From: Commensalibacter melissae
GTDB taxonomy: Bacteria; Pseudomonadota; Alphaproteobacteria; Acetobacterales; Acetobacteraceae
Assembly (NCBI RefSeq): GCF_003691365.1
Contig: NZ_CP033087.1
Coordinates: forward strand, 1,832,001-1,896,000
DNA: 64,000 nucleotides
Reading direction: 5' to 3'
In this document: positions 17,704 to 28,149 of the stretch, in pieces
Layout: every line of letters starts with the position of its first letter
Position numbering within the stretch: position 1 is the stretch's first letter
Position numbers and translations under genes: made by a program
The notes under the pieces: generated by a model
What the model was told of the DNA's origin: nothing
Database searches by the model: none
Seen by the model: only the letters and a program-made list of their open reading frames with translations

Positions 17704-18738
17704 TCAAAAATCAACATTTTCAATAAAAGACTTCATTAGATCTGGCGCTTCCATTTTTTTAATTTTTGAAACCTTTGATCCTGCCCAAAATGCGGCATAT
17801 TGAGGCTGTCTAGTATATTCGTAAATTTTCTTGGCAAAATAATAAGTATAAGGATAAGGTGGTGTTAAAGGCCGATCTGGTGAATCAATTTTTAAATGCC
17901 AATCATTGACCAACCCCCTGGCAGGTCGACCAGAAATGGTCGCGGTAATTTGCGTAACTTTTGAATTAAATAATGATTGTCTATAGGTTTCACTCGCTTT
18001 TGACGAACTGCATTGGACGAATGCTGTTCCTAACTGAACACCATTTGCCCCCACACTAAGACAATCATGAATATCTCGCGCATCCATAATACCACCGGCA
18101 GCCACAACTGGTATTGATAAATTATTTTTAATCAGAAAAACCAGTTCTAGTGTTGGTATCGCCGAATCAATATTTGGATTAAAAACACCCCGATGACCAC
18201 CCGCTTCTATACCCTGCGCTATTATTATATCTATACCAGACCTTGCTATGTATGAAGCCTCTATCAAATTTGTCGCAGAAGCCATCGTAACAATATTGGC
18301 TTGTTTCAATCTGTAAATTTGACTTTTGCTTGGGATTCCAAAATGAAAACTAACAGCGGGAACTTTTTCTTGAATTACTAAATCCAGAAAATTGTCATTC
18401 TCTAAAAAACTGGAATAAAGACAGGAAAAAGCCTGACTAAAATTATTCATCAGATCTATCCTGCCAAATTTTGAACAGCAATATTGAACCCACTGATTTT
18501 CAAGTGTAGCGTCTGATTTCTCTGGTTGATGACAGAAAAAATTGACCTGAAAAGGTAAGGAGGTCAGCTGTTTCAGCTGTTCAATTTGCTTTTTCGCCTC
18601 TTCATGATTGCAGGATCCCAGTCCCAATGATCCCAATCCACCAGAATTTGAAACCTCAGCTGCCAGTTTTGGTGTTGATACACCCGCCATTGGTGCAAGA
18701 AAAATAGGATATTGAATATTCAAAAATTTTCGTAACAT
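17704..18738 (-). CDS. Nitronate monooxygenase family flavoprotein
   Basis: FMN-dependent TIM-barrel oxidoreductase of the 2-nitropropane-dioxygenase family, which detoxifies propionate-3-nitronate and similar nitronates. Seen are YPIFLAPMAGVSTPKLAAEVSNSGGLGSLG at the N-terminus (FMN and active-site loops), IIAQGIEAGGHRGVF with the catalytic His, VVAAGGIMDARD and GANGVQLGTAFV, which binds the FMN phosphate. The 344-residue length is usual. It is a single gene, divergent from the FAD/NAD(P) protein across a very AT-rich 183-base spacer. Confidence 0.88.
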   Translation of the reverse strand: MLRKFLNIQYPIFLAPMAGVSTPKLAAEVSNSGGLGSLGLGSCNHEEAKKQIEQLKQLTSLPFQVNFFCHQPEKSDATLENQWVQYCCSKFGRIDLMNNFSQAFSCLYSSFLENDNFLDLVIQEKVPAVSFHFGIPSKSQIYRLKQANIVTMASATNLIEASYIARSGIDIIIAQGIEAGGHRGVFNPNIDSAIPTLELVFLIKNNLSIPVVAAGGIMDARDIHDCLSVGANGVQLGTAFVQCSSSKASETYRQSLFNSKVTQITATISGRPARGLVNDWHLKIDSPDRPLTPPYPYTYYFAKKIYEYTRQPQYAAFWAGSKVSKIKKMEAPDLMKSFIENVDF

Positions 18739-18921
18739 TTTTTATACACTTAAATACTAATAATATACTTCTTAATAAAACCAATTAAATTATAACTTTA
18801 TTAGTTATTTTAATTTGTATTATATTTCGTTTCAATGTGTTATTTATTATAAAATAATAATTATATTAATAATGCATTAATTTTATTTAAAAATATTAAT
18901 ATATTAATAGAAGAAAAAATT

Positions 18922-20712
18922 ATGAATAATGATTATAATAAGATTAAGATATCTATAATAGGATTGGGATCAAGAGGCCTCAACGTACTTGAAAGAATTA
19001 TATCCCATTGTATTTGGGATGAGAAACTAAAAGATAGGCAGATTATTTTACAACTATTTAACGAAAATAAAGATTATGGTGCCGGTTGTCATGATATCAA
19101 TCAATCAGAAAATTTATTAGTTAACACTATTTGCAGTCAGATCACTGTTTTCCCTGATGATACGGTTAAAAACTACAAATATGCAATCCGGGGACCAACC
19201 TTTTATGAATGGTTAAAAATCAAATATAAATCACAAGATAAAACAATCAACCCTTTAAACTATTATTCACGAAAGGATCTTGGCGAATACCTATGCTGGG
19301 TCTTTAATTATTTATGTTCTATCAAGGTACAAAACCTTCAGATCATCAAAATACAGGAAAAAGTTATAAACATTTTCGGAAGTGATAAAAAAAAATGGAG
19401 TATCGTTACGAAAAATAATACTTACTCATCTGATATTATTTGTATAACCACCGGTCACGATACCCAAAATTGCGAATTTCCAAATAAGAAAAAAATATAT
19501 GCTTATCCTTTGGAAAAATTAGACCATATCATTACGAATAAAGAAACCGTTGCAATACAGGGACTTGGCTTGACCACATTTGACGTTATTTCCAAATTGA
19601 CTGAAGACAGAGGGGGGAAATTCATTAAGGAAAAAGATCACCTAATCTATCAACCCTCTGGAAAGGAACCTAAAATTATAGCCTTTTCCAGATCAGGATT
19701 GCCCTTGAATGCACGGGGGAGAACGCAAAAAGAATTAAGAGAACAATACAAGCCCCAAATTTTTACCAAAGAAAAAATAATTGAGTTAAAAAACAATAAA
19801 AAAATTGATTTTGAAAAGGATTATCTCCCGTTATTGATTGAAGAAATGGAATGTGTTTACAGCTTTACCTATCTCAAGAATCAGGACATAATCAAGGCTT
19901 ATAATTTCCTTAATGACTATCTAAGAAACAAATCACAAAGAAACGCGATTGTAAAAGCCTATATTCCCGATGAAAAAGAAAGATTCTCATGGGAAAAAAT
20001 TAGCGATCCGCTTGCCCATACTTCCTTCAAAAGTCAAGAAGAATTTCATGACTGGCTTTTAAACTATTTACAGGAAGATATACATAACGCTTTACAGGGC
20101 AATATAGACAATCCCACCAAGGCAAGCACTGATATTTTAAGGGATGTACGTGATTGGATTAGATTAACCGTTGACCATTGTGGCCTGTCGGAAAAAAGTG
20201 CTATCTGGTTCAATGAAGTATTTAAACCTATCATGATCCGAATTTGTGTTGGTCCACCCCTTGAGAGGATTCAGCAAATGATCGCTTTAATCAAGGCCAA
20301 CATATTGCGCATAGATTTGGGACCGAATGTTAAAGTAGAAGAAAAAGAGGAAAGCTTTTACCTAACAACACAATTTAACGAAGTCATTCGTGCTGATTAT
20401 TATATTGTTGCCATGGTCAATGCACCCATTGCAAAGGAAAGCAAAGACATTCTTTTTCAAAATATCCTGAAAAACAATATAGGCTGTCAGTTCCATATTG
20501 GCAATTATGCTCTAGGAGAATTTAATGTCAATGCAAACTTCAATTTGATCAATCAAAACAATCAGATAATCAAGTCTATTTATGCTCTAGGTGTTCCCAC
20601 TGAAGGCAGTAAATTTTATACTTATATTTTACCAAGACCTTTTGTTAATTCGACAGCTTTATTTGATGCAGAAGTCTGTACCAATAATTTGTTATCGCAA
20701 ATTGCCGAATAA
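18922..20712 (+). CDS. FAD/NAD(P)-binding protein (COG4529-like)
   Basis: 596-residue protein with an N-terminal dinucleotide fold ISIIGLGSRGLNVLERI (10-26), the GxGxRGLxVLERL form of the NAD_binding_9 family. A second glycine-rich site, VAIQGLGLTTFDVISKL, lies near 212-228. The last ~150 residues return to the fold (IYALGVPTEGSKFYTYILPRP). These proteins occur near siderophore or secondary-metabolite genes and resemble N-hydroxylating monooxygenases, but no substrate can be assigned here. The gene is unusually rich in Lys, Asn and Ile and in AT compared with purD or pnp, compatible with transfer. It converges with the next flavoprotein gene. Confidence 0.75.
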   Translation: MNNDYNKIKISIIGLGSRGLNVLERIISHCIWDEKLKDRQIILQLFNENKDYGAGCHDINQSENLLVNTICSQITVFPDDTVKNYKYAIRGPTFYEWLKIKYKSQDKTINPLNYYSRKDLGEYLCWVFNYLCSIKVQNLQIIKIQEKVINIFGSDKKKWSIVTKNNTYSSDIICITTGHDTQNCEFPNKKKIYAYPLEKLDHIITNKETVAIQGLGLTTFDVISKLTEDRGGKFIKEKDHLIYQPSGKEPKIIAFSRSGLPLNARGRTQKELREQYKPQIFTKEKIIELKNNKKIDFEKDYLPLLIEEMECVYSFTYLKNQDIIKAYNFLNDYLRNKSQRNAIVKAYIPDEKERFSWEKISDPLAHTSFKSQEEFHDWLLNYLQEDIHNALQGNIDNPTKASTDILRDVRDWIRLTVDHCGLSEKSAIWFNEVFKPIMIRICVGPPLERIQQMIALIKANILRIDLGPNVKVEEKEESFYLTTQFNEVIRADYYIVAMVNAPIAKESKDILFQNILKNNIGCQFHIGNYALGEFNVNANFNLINQNNQIIKSIYALGVPTEGSKFYTYILPRPFVNSTALFDAEVCTNNLLSQIAE

Positions 20713-20760
20713 TATTTTAACAAATAATCAATAGTTTTTTTAAAAACTAGTTTAATACAA

Positions 20761-20795
20761 AAATTCTAAATTATTTGAACAGTAATTTAGAATTT
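20761..20795. terminator. Bidirectional stem-loop between convergent genes
   Basis: Arms 20761-20773 and 20783-20795 are a perfect 13-bp inverted repeat with a nine-base loop, placed between the ends of the FAD-binding gene (20712) and the minus-strand flavoprotein (20823). T-rich flanks are short, so strength is uncertain. Confidence 0.6.
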
Positions 20796-20822
20796 AACAT
20801 TCGATACTGGATAAATTTATCA

Positions 20823-22241
20823 TTAATATCCGGTTATAATTCGATCAACCAACTGTTTAACTGTTGGAATAAACCCATTATCATAAAATGGGTCAGATCC
20901 AAATCGCCACCCTGTGGTTCCACTAAACATCAAATTATGATCAACCACCTCTTTTGCGTCAGGACCATTCGCATGAGCTATTGCCTGTAATGTTTTCTGG
21001 ATACAAAAAGAGCGGGGATCGGGTCGATTTCCTGTCGTATAACTGGGACCAACCTGTGACCAATTTGAAAACTGGCACATTGACAGGCATCCCATGCAGT
21101 TATTCTGATCCTGTTGTATCTCTCCTGCTTTTTCAGGAGTTACAAAAATAAATGTATGATCTGGAGTCTGGAGAGGCTGAGTAAACCCCTCGCTTTCCCA
21201 TTTCTTAATATTTTCAAAACTCGTCTGGGTAACATAAATCAAACGTTTTCTAACCCCATATTCATATGGAACATTCATCATTTCTGTAGCTTCCCTTGAA
21301 AAAGGAACTTGCCTTTGAGACCGTTCCCTCAATTCATTAAGAAAACTATTTTGAACTGCCGATGAATAAAAACCTGTAGGAGAGAAATGATTAAGATATA
21401 CATCACCCTTTTTCAATGTCCGCAAACGATCTTTCCAAGCTTGAGGGATTTGGCTTTCCCTCGTTAACAAAGGTCTTGTACCGAACTGAAATGCAATCAT
21501 ACCCAAATCTGGATTATCAATCCAATCTTCCCATTCAGAAAGCCACCAGACATTACCTGCCATAATGATTGGAACATGATCCAGTCCATATTGGCGCATG
21601 ACTCTTCTCAACTCTACAACGCGTGGAAAAGGATCCTGCGGTTCTAATGGATTTTCACTATTTGATAACCCATTATGCCCCCCAGCCTTCCATGGATCTT
21701 CATAAACCACCCCACCAAGCCATTCTGGCGTTTTTCTATAAGATCGACGCCATAACGCATTGAATGCACGTCCAGAGGAAACAATGGGATAGTAATATAA
21801 TGCATGTTTTGCAGCAATTTCTGATAAACGATAGGGCATTCCCGCTCCACAGGTAACACCATTAATCAAGCCTTTCGATTGTTCCAAAACCTGAGATGCA
21901 ATCAATTCACTTGCTGCCATTTCCCACATAATATTGACATGAAGAGGCACTTTTGGCCCCGCAATATCACGGGCAACCCTTATTTGGGTTATTCCGCCCT
22001 TAATTGCATATTGAATGAGTTCTTCATGTCGTTCACGCCGTGTTTTTGCATGATAGATCTGGGGAATAACATTGCCATTTTCATCATAACTATCAGCATT
22101 TACAATGGAAATGGTTCCAATTCCACCCGCAGCAGACCAATGACCAGCAGATACTCCTGTAGAAACAGAAACCCCTTTACCCCCTTCAATCAAAGGGAGG
22201 ACTTCTTTATTTCCCATACGAATTGAATTAACTGCTTTCAT
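20823..22241 (-). CDS. Nitronate-monooxygenase-like flavin oxidoreductase with Cys cluster
   Basis: 472-residue member of the NAD(P)H-dependent flavin oxidoreductase/2-nitropropane-dioxygenase superfamily. The N-terminal half shows GGKGVSVSTGVSAGHWSAAGGIGTIS, GVTCGAGMPYRLSEIA, HVPIIMAGNVWW and IAFQFGTRPLLT, the barrel segments that hold FMN. It is about 130 residues longer than the classical enzyme at 17704. Residues 382-413 form CX2CX3CX23C (CMGCLSMC...FC), which looks like an iron-sulfur or metal site. The substrate is unknown. Its stop faces the end of the FAD/NAD(P) protein. Confidence 0.8.
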   Translation of the reverse strand: MKAVNSIRMGNKEVLPLIEGGKGVSVSTGVSAGHWSAAGGIGTISIVNADSYDENGNVIPQIYHAKTRRERHEELIQYAIKGGITQIRVARDIAGPKVPLHVNIMWEMAASELIASQVLEQSKGLINGVTCGAGMPYRLSEIAAKHALYYYPIVSSGRAFNALWRRSYRKTPEWLGGVVYEDPWKAGGHNGLSNSENPLEPQDPFPRVVELRRVMRQYGLDHVPIIMAGNVWWLSEWEDWIDNPDLGMIAFQFGTRPLLTRESQIPQAWKDRLRTLKKGDVYLNHFSPTGFYSSAVQNSFLNELRERSQRQVPFSREATEMMNVPYEYGVRKRLIYVTQTSFENIKKWESEGFTQPLQTPDHTFIFVTPEKAGEIQQDQNNCMGCLSMCQFSNWSQVGPSYTTGNRPDPRSFCIQKTLQAIAHANGPDAKEVVDHNLMFSGTTGWRFGSDPFYDNGFIPTVKQLVDRIITGY

Positions 22242-22372
22242 TATTACTCCTGCTCTATATGCAGTGGACTAAACAATCTAAACCAAAAAAACTTTGAATA
22301 GCCCACTTATATTTATTCCAATAAAAAAATCAAGAATCATCTTTTTATTGAAAAAATGATACACATAAAAAC

Positions 22373-24541
22373 CTATGAGCGTTTGGACTGGTTATCATTG
22401 CGATTACGAGATGACGAGCTGTTTTTGACTCCAACGACCTCACTGATGTCAGTACCTGTTTCCTGATCTACCTCACGCATGGAAAGCTTGATTTTTCCTC
22501 GATCATCAAAACCTACAACCTTTACCTTGACAGTATCCCCCATTTTGACAACGTCACTTGTACGACCGACACGCCCGGCTGATAATTCAGAAATATGAAC
22601 TAGCCCGTCACGAGCCCCCATAAAATTGACAAATGCTCCGAAATCGGCAACCTTTACAACTTTTCCTGTATAAATGCGGCCAACTTCTGGTTCAGCAATG
22701 ATTGCAGTGATACGCTCCTTGGCTTTTTCCGCCTGTTCATTCGATGTAACAGCAATTTGTATTGTACCATCATCATCAATATCAATTTTACAACCTGCAT
22801 ATTCAACAATTTCACGAATTGTTTTACCGCCAGATCCAATAATATCCCTGATCTTTTCCTTGGGCACATTCATAATGATTACATGTGGTGCATTCTCTGC
22901 AATGTCATTACGGCTTTCTGTCAAGGCTTTTGCCATTTCACCCAAAATATGAATTCTTCCTTCACGAGCCTGTTCCAAGGCCTGTTCCATAATTGCTGGT
23001 GTAATGGATGTAATTTTAATATCCATTTGTAAAGCGGTGACACCAACTTCAGTACCAGCAACTTTAAAATCCATATCTCCCAGATGATCTTCATCACCAA
23101 GGATATCACTCAATACAGCAACACCCTTTTTCTCCTTGATCAATCCCATGGCAATTCCCGCTACAGGACGTTCCAGTGGCACACCTGCATCCATCAGGGA
23201 TAAAGAGGTTCCACAAACCGTAGCCATAGAGGACGAACCGTTACTTTCCGTAATTTCAGAAACTACACGCATGGTATATGGAAATTTTTCCTTGCTTGGC
23301 AACAGAGGATGAATAGCTCTCCATGCCAGTTTTCCATGACCAATTTCACGACGCCCAGGTGAACCCAACCGTCCACATTCCCCCACAGAATAAGGAGGAA
23401 AATTATAATGCAACATGAAATTAGAACGATATTCCCCTTCTAACGCATCCACAACCTGTTCATCTTGAGTTGTACCTAAAGTTGTCACAACCAGAGCTTG
23501 CGTTTCACCCCGGGTAAAAAGAGCGGATCCGTGTGTTCTAGGTAAAACACCAACCTCACTGATAATGGGTCGAATCGTGGTTAAATCACGTCCGTCAATC
23601 CGCAATCCTGTCTTTAACACTGAATTACGAACAATATCGGCTTCCAATTTATCAATCAAGGAACCCGCCTTGGCTGTATCAAATTCTTCCTCAACAAGCT
23701 TATCAATAATTTTGGTACGTGCCGCATTCAGTAAAGTGTAACGTTTTTGCTTTTCCTTTTCCTTATAGGCTTCCGCCAAAGGTTTGCGTCCAATCTTGTC
23801 AATACGAGTTTTTAATTTCTTCTCTTCTGCAGTAGGTTCAGACAATTCCCAAGGTTGACGGGCAGCATGCTCGGCCAAAGCGATAATTGCATCAATAACA
23901 GGCTGACAGGCCTCGTGACCAAAATTAACAGCCCCCAACATTGCTTCTTCACTTAATTCCTGGGCTTCGGATTCAACCATCAGAACCCCTTCGGAAGTAC
24001 CCGCCACAACCAAGTCCAATTTGGTTTGATCCATTTCCGCCAAAACCGGATTTAGAACATATTCATTATCAATATATCCAACCCGGCAACCCGCAATGGG
24101 TCCAAAGAAAGGAATACCGGACAGGGTCAGCGCTGCAGAACAGCCAATCATGGCAACAATGGCAGGATCATTTTCCATATCATGACTTAAAACAGTCGCT
24201 ATAACCTGCACTTCATTACAAAAATTATCAGGAAATAATGGACGAATAGGCCGATCAATAAGTCGAGAGATCAATGTCTCGATTTCAGAAGCGCGCCCCT
24301 CACGTTTGAAAAAACCGCCAGGAATTTTTCCAACTGCAAAAGCCTTTTCCTGATAATGCACGGTTAATGGAAAGAAATCCTGATCTGGATTGGCTTTCTT
24401 ATTTCCAACAGCTGTACATAATACTGTAGTCCCGCCATAAGTGGCCATCACTGCACCATCTGCCTGACGCGCTATTTTACCTGTTTCCAGAATAAGAGGA
24501 CGTCCCCCCCATTCAATTTCCTTACGATAATATTTAAACAT
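22373..24541 (-). CDS. pnp: Polynucleotide phosphorylase
   Basis: 3'-5' phosphorolytic exoribonuclease and degradosome component. Two RNase PH domains are visible ([17 protein letters not shown]... and [13 protein letters not shown]...), with the catalytic [30 protein letters not shown] region. They are followed by a KH domain ([19 protein letters not shown]) and an S1 domain ([20 protein letters not shown]). At 722 residues it is full length. It lies last in truB-rpsO-pnp, separated from rpsO by a terminator and from its own start by a long hairpin (24609-24676), an arrangement like the autoregulated E. coli pnp leader. Confidence 0.97.
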   Translation of the reverse strand: MFKYYRKEIEWGGRPLILETGKIARQADGAVMATYGGTTVLCTAVGNKKANPDQDFFPLTVHYQEKAFAVGKIPGGFFKREGRASEIETLISRLIDRPIRPLFPDNFCNEVQVIATVLSHDMENDPAIVAMIGCSAALTLSGIPFFGPIAGCRVGYIDNEYVLNPVLAEMDQTKLDLVVAGTSEGVLMVESEAQELSEEAMLGAVNFGHEACQPVIDAIIALAEHAARQPWELSEPTAEEKKLKTRIDKIGRKPLAEAYKEKEKQKRYTLLNAARTKIIDKLVEEEFDTAKAGSLIDKLEADIVRNSVLKTGLRIDGRDLTTIRPIISEVGVLPRTHGSALFTRGETQALVVTTLGTTQDEQVVDALEGEYRSNFMLHYNFPPYSVGECGRLGSPGRREIGHGKLAWRAIHPLLPSKEKFPYTMRVVSEITESNGSSSMATVCGTSLSLMDAGVPLERPVAGIAMGLIKEKKGVAVLSDILGDEDHLGDMDFKVAGTEVGVTALQMDIKITSITPAIMEQALEQAREGRIHILGEMAKALTESRNDIAENAPHVIIMNVPKEKIRDIIGSGGKTIREIVEYAGCKIDIDDDGTIQIAVTSNEQAEKAKERITAIIAEPEVGRIYTGKVVKVADFGAFVNFMGARDGLVHISELSAGRVGRTSDVVKMGDTVKVKVVGFDDRGKIKLSMREVDQETGTDISEVVGVKNSSSSRNRNDNQSKRS

Positions 24542-24608
24542 TTTTTATCCTATGAAGTTATACGCAAGAAAATTTTTTTAACCATCATTACATTCAATGC
24601 TGTAAATA

Positions 24609-24676
24609 ACAGCGTTTCGGACGGCATGGAGCATTTATATTTTGTTATTTTCACACCATGTGGCCTGAAACGCTGT
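24609..24676 (-). promoter_or_regulatory. Long irregular hairpin in the pnp leader
   Basis: Bases 24609-24618 and 24667-24676 pair perfectly (ACAGCGTTTC/GAAACGCTGT), and an inner CATGG/CCATG pair extends the stem around an AT-rich loop. It lies 68 bases upstream of the pnp start on the minus strand. In E. coli an RNase III-cut hairpin in the same place drives PNPase autoregulation. The same role here is inferred. Confidence 0.55.
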
Positions 24677-24743
24677 AAAGCTGGATTTCAAAAAACTTTC
24701 CTGTTTTGATTATAATATACTCAATATTCTTAATTTATAAAAT

Positions 24744-24774
24744 AAAGACTGGTTTAATAGATAAACCAGTCTTT
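24744..24774 (-). terminator. Terminator/attenuator between rpsO and pnp
   Basis: A perfect 13-bp stem (24744-24756 with 24762-24774) with a five-base loop lies five bases behind the rpsO stop and is followed on the minus strand by ATTTTATAAATT. Both flanks are T-rich in their own direction. In other bacteria the rpsO terminator leaks into pnp. Confidence 0.8.
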
Positions 24775-24779
24775 ATTTT

Positions 24780-25049
24780 TTAACGACGCAAACCTAGACG
24801 CTTGATCAGGTTTTCATAACGGCTTTTATTAACCCGACTGATGTAGGCCAGCAAACGACGACGTTGACCAACCAATTTCAATAACCCACGCCGGGAATGA
24901 AAATCCTTGGCGTGTTCTTTCATATGTTCAGTTAAATTATTAATTCTTTCTGTTAACAAAGCAATCTGAACCTCAGGAGACCCTGTATCATTTTCTTTGG
25001 TTTGGTATTCTTTAATTAGCTGGGTACGACGATCCGGTGTAATCGACAT
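24780..25049 (-). CDS. rpsO: 30S ribosomal protein S15
   Basis: Binds 16S rRNA early in assembly of the 30S platform. The 89-residue protein is typical: [16 protein letters not shown] at the start, [24 protein letters not shown], and [20 protein letters not shown] with the rRNA-binding basics. ATG 25049 is preferred over an upstream in-frame codon because AAAGGA precedes it at good spacing. Gene order truB-rpsO-pnp is the widespread bacterial arrangement. Confidence 0.97.
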   Translation of the reverse strand: MSITPDRRTQLIKEYQTKENDTGSPEVQIALLTERINNLTEHMKEHAKDFHSRRGLLKLVGQRRRLLAYISRVNKSRYENLIKRLGLRR

Positions 25050-25068
25050 CGTATATCCTTTCATCAAT

Positions 25069-25995
25069 TTAAATATTAAAAATACGAACAGGACGCAGCC
25101 ATTTATTGTTTAAATGGCACAATCCTATAAAATGCTCCTTTTTCATTGCACGAACAATGCCATCATATGAATTCACATCCAGTGCAAAACGATTCCGTAT
25201 CTCGGTCAGATCAATAGATTTGCCAAAATTCAGGGATTCAGCCTCCTCTTCAGTCATAGCTAGAGCCGGGATGTCGTCCAGCGCAGTTTGAACGGGAAGA
25301 AGCATATCTAAAGAAACAATTCCTTTTTTGCCATTTTCAACGAGTTTGTCCAGTAAAAAAGCATTTGCAATATCAAATGGACCCACGCGAAGGCGGCGTA
25401 ATTCAGAAACATAACCAACTGTATTACAGGCAACCGCCAAATCCCTGGCTAAAGAACGCATATAAACGCCTTTACCAGAAACAACTTCAAACTTTGCACG
25501 ATCTTTATCAATCCGTTCTATCATTCGAAAAGAATCAATACGTGCCAACCGTTCTTTTAGTTGAGGTTTTTCCCCTTGACGTGCTAAGTCATAAGAACGT
25601 CTACCTTGCACCTTTACCGCTGAGTAAATAGGAGGTACCTGATATATTTCTCCTTGAAAGGACTGTAAAGCCTTATTGATTTGTTCATCACCCGGTCTGA
25701 ACTCTGAATGGTCAAGAACCTCACCTTCAGCATCATCCGTTGTACGAGATTCTCCAAAAGTAAGTTCAAAATGATAAACTTTTGTCTTATCCATAATGTA
25801 AGGGATTGTTTTGGTTGCCTGGCCAAAAGCGATGGGTAACAACCCTGTCGCCAATGGATCCAAGGTACCACTATGCCCTACCTTACAGGCATTAAAAGCA
25901 TATTTCACCCTATTTACAACGTAAGCAGATGTCACATTTAATGGTTTATCAACAAGAAGCCATCCATCCAACTTCTGTTTACGTTTTGTATGCAT
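25069..25995 (-). CDS. truB: tRNA pseudouridine-55 synthase
   Basis: Makes pseudouridine in the T-loop of tRNA. The [13 protein letters not shown] opening and catalytic motif [19 protein letters not shown] (Asp46 from ATG 25995) are clear, as are [21 protein letters not shown] and [13 protein letters not shown]. The 308-residue length with a C-terminal PUA-like part is normal. ATG 25995 is used. The preceding codon is an in-frame TTG. It lies 20 bases before rpsO. Upstream, the usual neighbour rbfA is 3.7 kb away because a Mla cassette intervenes. Confidence 0.95.
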   Translation of the reverse strand: MHTKRKQKLDGWLLVDKPLNVTSAYVVNRVKYAFNACKVGHSGTLDPLATGLLPIAFGQATKTIPYIMDKTKVYHFELTFGESRTTDDAEGEVLDHSEFRPGDEQINKALQSFQGEIYQVPPIYSAVKVQGRRSYDLARQGEKPQLKERLARIDSFRMIERIDKDRAKFEVVSGKGVYMRSLARDLAVACNTVGYVSELRRLRVGPFDIANAFLLDKLVENGKKGIVSLDMLLPVQTALDDIPALAMTEEEAESLNFGKSIDLTEIRNRFALDVNSYDGIVRAMKKEHFIGLCHLNNKWLRPVRIFNI

Positions 25996-26214
25996 CAATC
26001 AATCAAAAATCCTAATTCTCTGAAAAGTAACTTTTATATTACCAATACTTCTCTTTTTTACATAGTTACTTTTTACAAAAAAAACCATATTATATAAAAA
26101 ATTAAAATGATAATAAATTCACCTACATTTCATATAAGTATATAATGTTTTATATATTTACCTTTTTAGTATAATTTTATGAAATAAAATTATTCAACAT
26201 TATTCAGACAAAGC

Positions 26215-27354
26215 ATGAGCGATATAAATTCAGATCAGCAGCCTCAGTGGAAACTAGAGCAGCAAGAAAATCATTATGTTATTTCCTTAAGTGGGCAATG
26301 GTTAGCAAAAAACAATAACATTCCCCGATTTTCTCCAAAAAATCTAGAAAGGATCCCTGCTCATCAAACGCTTTATTTTGATGCTAGAAATCTTAAAAAC
26401 TGGGATAGTGGATTGATTGTCTTTCTTTGGGATATCAAATGTCAGGCCACCAAACATTCCATAAAATTCTCTGACAAGGATCTGCCTGCTTCCGCACAAG
26501 AACTTCTTTCCCTGTTGCATGAAAGCAAAGATGAGGCACCTGTTAAACATTCATCTCCCTTTCGTCCGTTATATATGATTGGTGAATGGACTATCAACGG
26601 ACTGACCAATCTTGGCATAACTGTCCAGATGCTTAAGGAAGTTATTATTGGTATTTTAAAATCCCTCACCGGCCGTTCTTACATGCGAATTGTGGATTTG
26701 ATTTCTGATGTCCAGAACGCTGGTCCGTCTGCCCTCTTAATCATCAGTGTTGTTAATTTTCTAGTCGGGGCAATTCTTGGTTTTGTCGGTGCAGTACAAT
26801 TACGCAGGTTTGCAGCTGACGCTTATGTGGCAAACTTGGTCAGCATTGCAACTGTTCGGGAAATGGCTGCCGTCATGAGTGCTATTGTTATTTCAGGCCG
26901 AACAGGTGGGGCCTATGCAGCCCGTATTTCAACAATGCAGGGCAATGAGGAAATCGATGCGTTAAAAGTCATGGGTGTTTCCATTATGGAATATCTTATT
27001 CTTCCATCAATGCTCTCACTTGTAATCACCATGCCGATTTTATATCTTTATGGCTGTTTTATGGGAATTCTTGGCGGATTGATTGTTTCCATTTTCATGT
27101 TAAAAGTTTCAATCATAGGATTTTTACAACAAAGTTTCGGAGCGGTTGCTTTCAACCAATTTGTGTTTGGTGGTCTCAAAACCATTTCATTTGCAATATT
27201 TATAGGGGTAAGCAGCTGTTACATCGGGTTAAAATCAGGACGAAGTGCGGTTGATGTCGGCTTGGCTGCGACCAAAGCTGTGGTTACTGGCATTGTAGGG
27301 GTGATCGCTATTGATGCCATATTTGCCGTTATTGCTGACATGATTGGAATATAA
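26215..27354 (+). CDS. Mla-type ABC transporter permease with N-terminal STAS-like domain
   Basis: Inner-membrane permease of a phospholipid-trafficking (MlaFEDB-like) importer/exporter. Residues 1-110 resemble a STAS domain (LYFDARNLKNWDSGLIVFLWDI), so MlaB appears fused. From about 115 the MlaE fold follows: GRSYMRIVDLISDVQNAGPSALLIISVVNFLVGAILGF, then VREMAAVMSAIVISGRTGGAYAARI and the NEEIDALKVMG coupling helix, and several C-terminal membrane helices. Length 379. It is first of four tightly packed plus-strand genes; no periplasmic MlaC carrier is encoded among them. They lie between rbfA and truB. Confidence 0.9.
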   Translation: MSDINSDQQPQWKLEQQENHYVISLSGQWLAKNNNIPRFSPKNLERIPAHQTLYFDARNLKNWDSGLIVFLWDIKCQATKHSIKFSDKDLPASAQELLSLLHESKDEAPVKHSSPFRPLYMIGEWTINGLTNLGITVQMLKEVIIGILKSLTGRSYMRIVDLISDVQNAGPSALLIISVVNFLVGAILGFVGAVQLRRFAADAYVANLVSIATVREMAAVMSAIVISGRTGGAYAARISTMQGNEEIDALKVMGVSIMEYLILPSMLSLVITMPILYLYGCFMGILGGLIVSIFMLKVSIIGFLQQSFGAVAFNQFVFGGLKTISFAIFIGVSSCYIGLKSGRSAVDVGLAATKAVVTGIVGVIAIDAIFAVIADMIGI

Positions 27355-27357
27355 ATA

Positions 27358-28149
27358 ATGAGTAACCAATCCAGCAATATACTTCTATCCGTTAAAAATC
27401 TCACCATTGGTTACGGTACAAAGGTTATCCAGAAAAACATTAATTTTGACGTTAAGCAAGGCAGCATTTTTGCCCTAATGGGTGGTAGTGGATGTGGAAA
27501 AAGTACACTTCTTAAATCCATGATAGGGCTTTTAGAACCAATAGCGGGTGATTATCTTGTCAAGAATGAAAATTACTGGAGAGTTTCGAGAAAACATCGC
27601 ATAAAAATCGCGCATAATTTTGGTATTTTGTTTCAAAATGCTGCTCTATGGAGCTCTATGACAGTAGGTGAAAATGTTGCGCTTCCATTGCAACTTTTTA
27701 CCAACCTTTCTCCAGAAATGATTCATCGATTGGTAGAATTAAAACTGGGGCTGGTTGGAATGGAATATGCCATTAACCTGTATCCCTCTGAATTAAGCGG
27801 AGGAATGAGAAAACGGTGTGGCTTGGCTAGAGCTCTTGCCCTTGATCCAGAAATCCTATTTTTTGATGAACCCTCAGCCGGACTTGATCCCATCACTTCT
27901 AAGAGACTTGATGATTTAATTCTCACCTTACGAAATGGATTGGGAACCACAATCATCATAGTCAGTCACGAATTATCAAGTTTATTTACAATTGCAGATG
28001 ATGGTATATTCCTTGACGCGGAATCAAAGACACCCCTTGCCCATGGTTCACCACAAGAAATGCACGATCATCCATCCTGTCAATTGGTATACGATTTTAT
28101 GCATAGACAACGTTATGAAAATGCAGAAGAGAAAGAAGAACAAAGATGA
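27358..28149 (+). CDS. Mla-type ABC transporter ATP-binding protein
   Basis: Cytoplasmic ATPase that powers the lipid transporter. Visible are Walker A GGSGCGKST, the Q-loop in FGILFQNAALWSSMTVGENVALP, signature LSGGMRKRCGLARALA, Walker B EILFFDEPSAGLDPI and the H-loop IVSHE. The 263-residue size matches MlaF. The start is three bases behind the permease stop, and its own stop overlaps the MCE gene start by four bases. Confidence 0.93.
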   Translation: MSNQSSNILLSVKNLTIGYGTKVIQKNINFDVKQGSIFALMGGSGCGKSTLLKSMIGLLEPIAGDYLVKNENYWRVSRKHRIKIAHNFGILFQNAALWSSMTVGENVALPLQLFTNLSPEMIHRLVELKLGLVGMEYAINLYPSELSGGMRKRCGLARALALDPEILFFDEPSAGLDPITSKRLDDLILTLRNGLGTTIIIVSHELSSLFTIADDGIFLDAESKTPLAHGSPQEMHDHPSCQLVYDFMHRQRYENAEEKEEQR

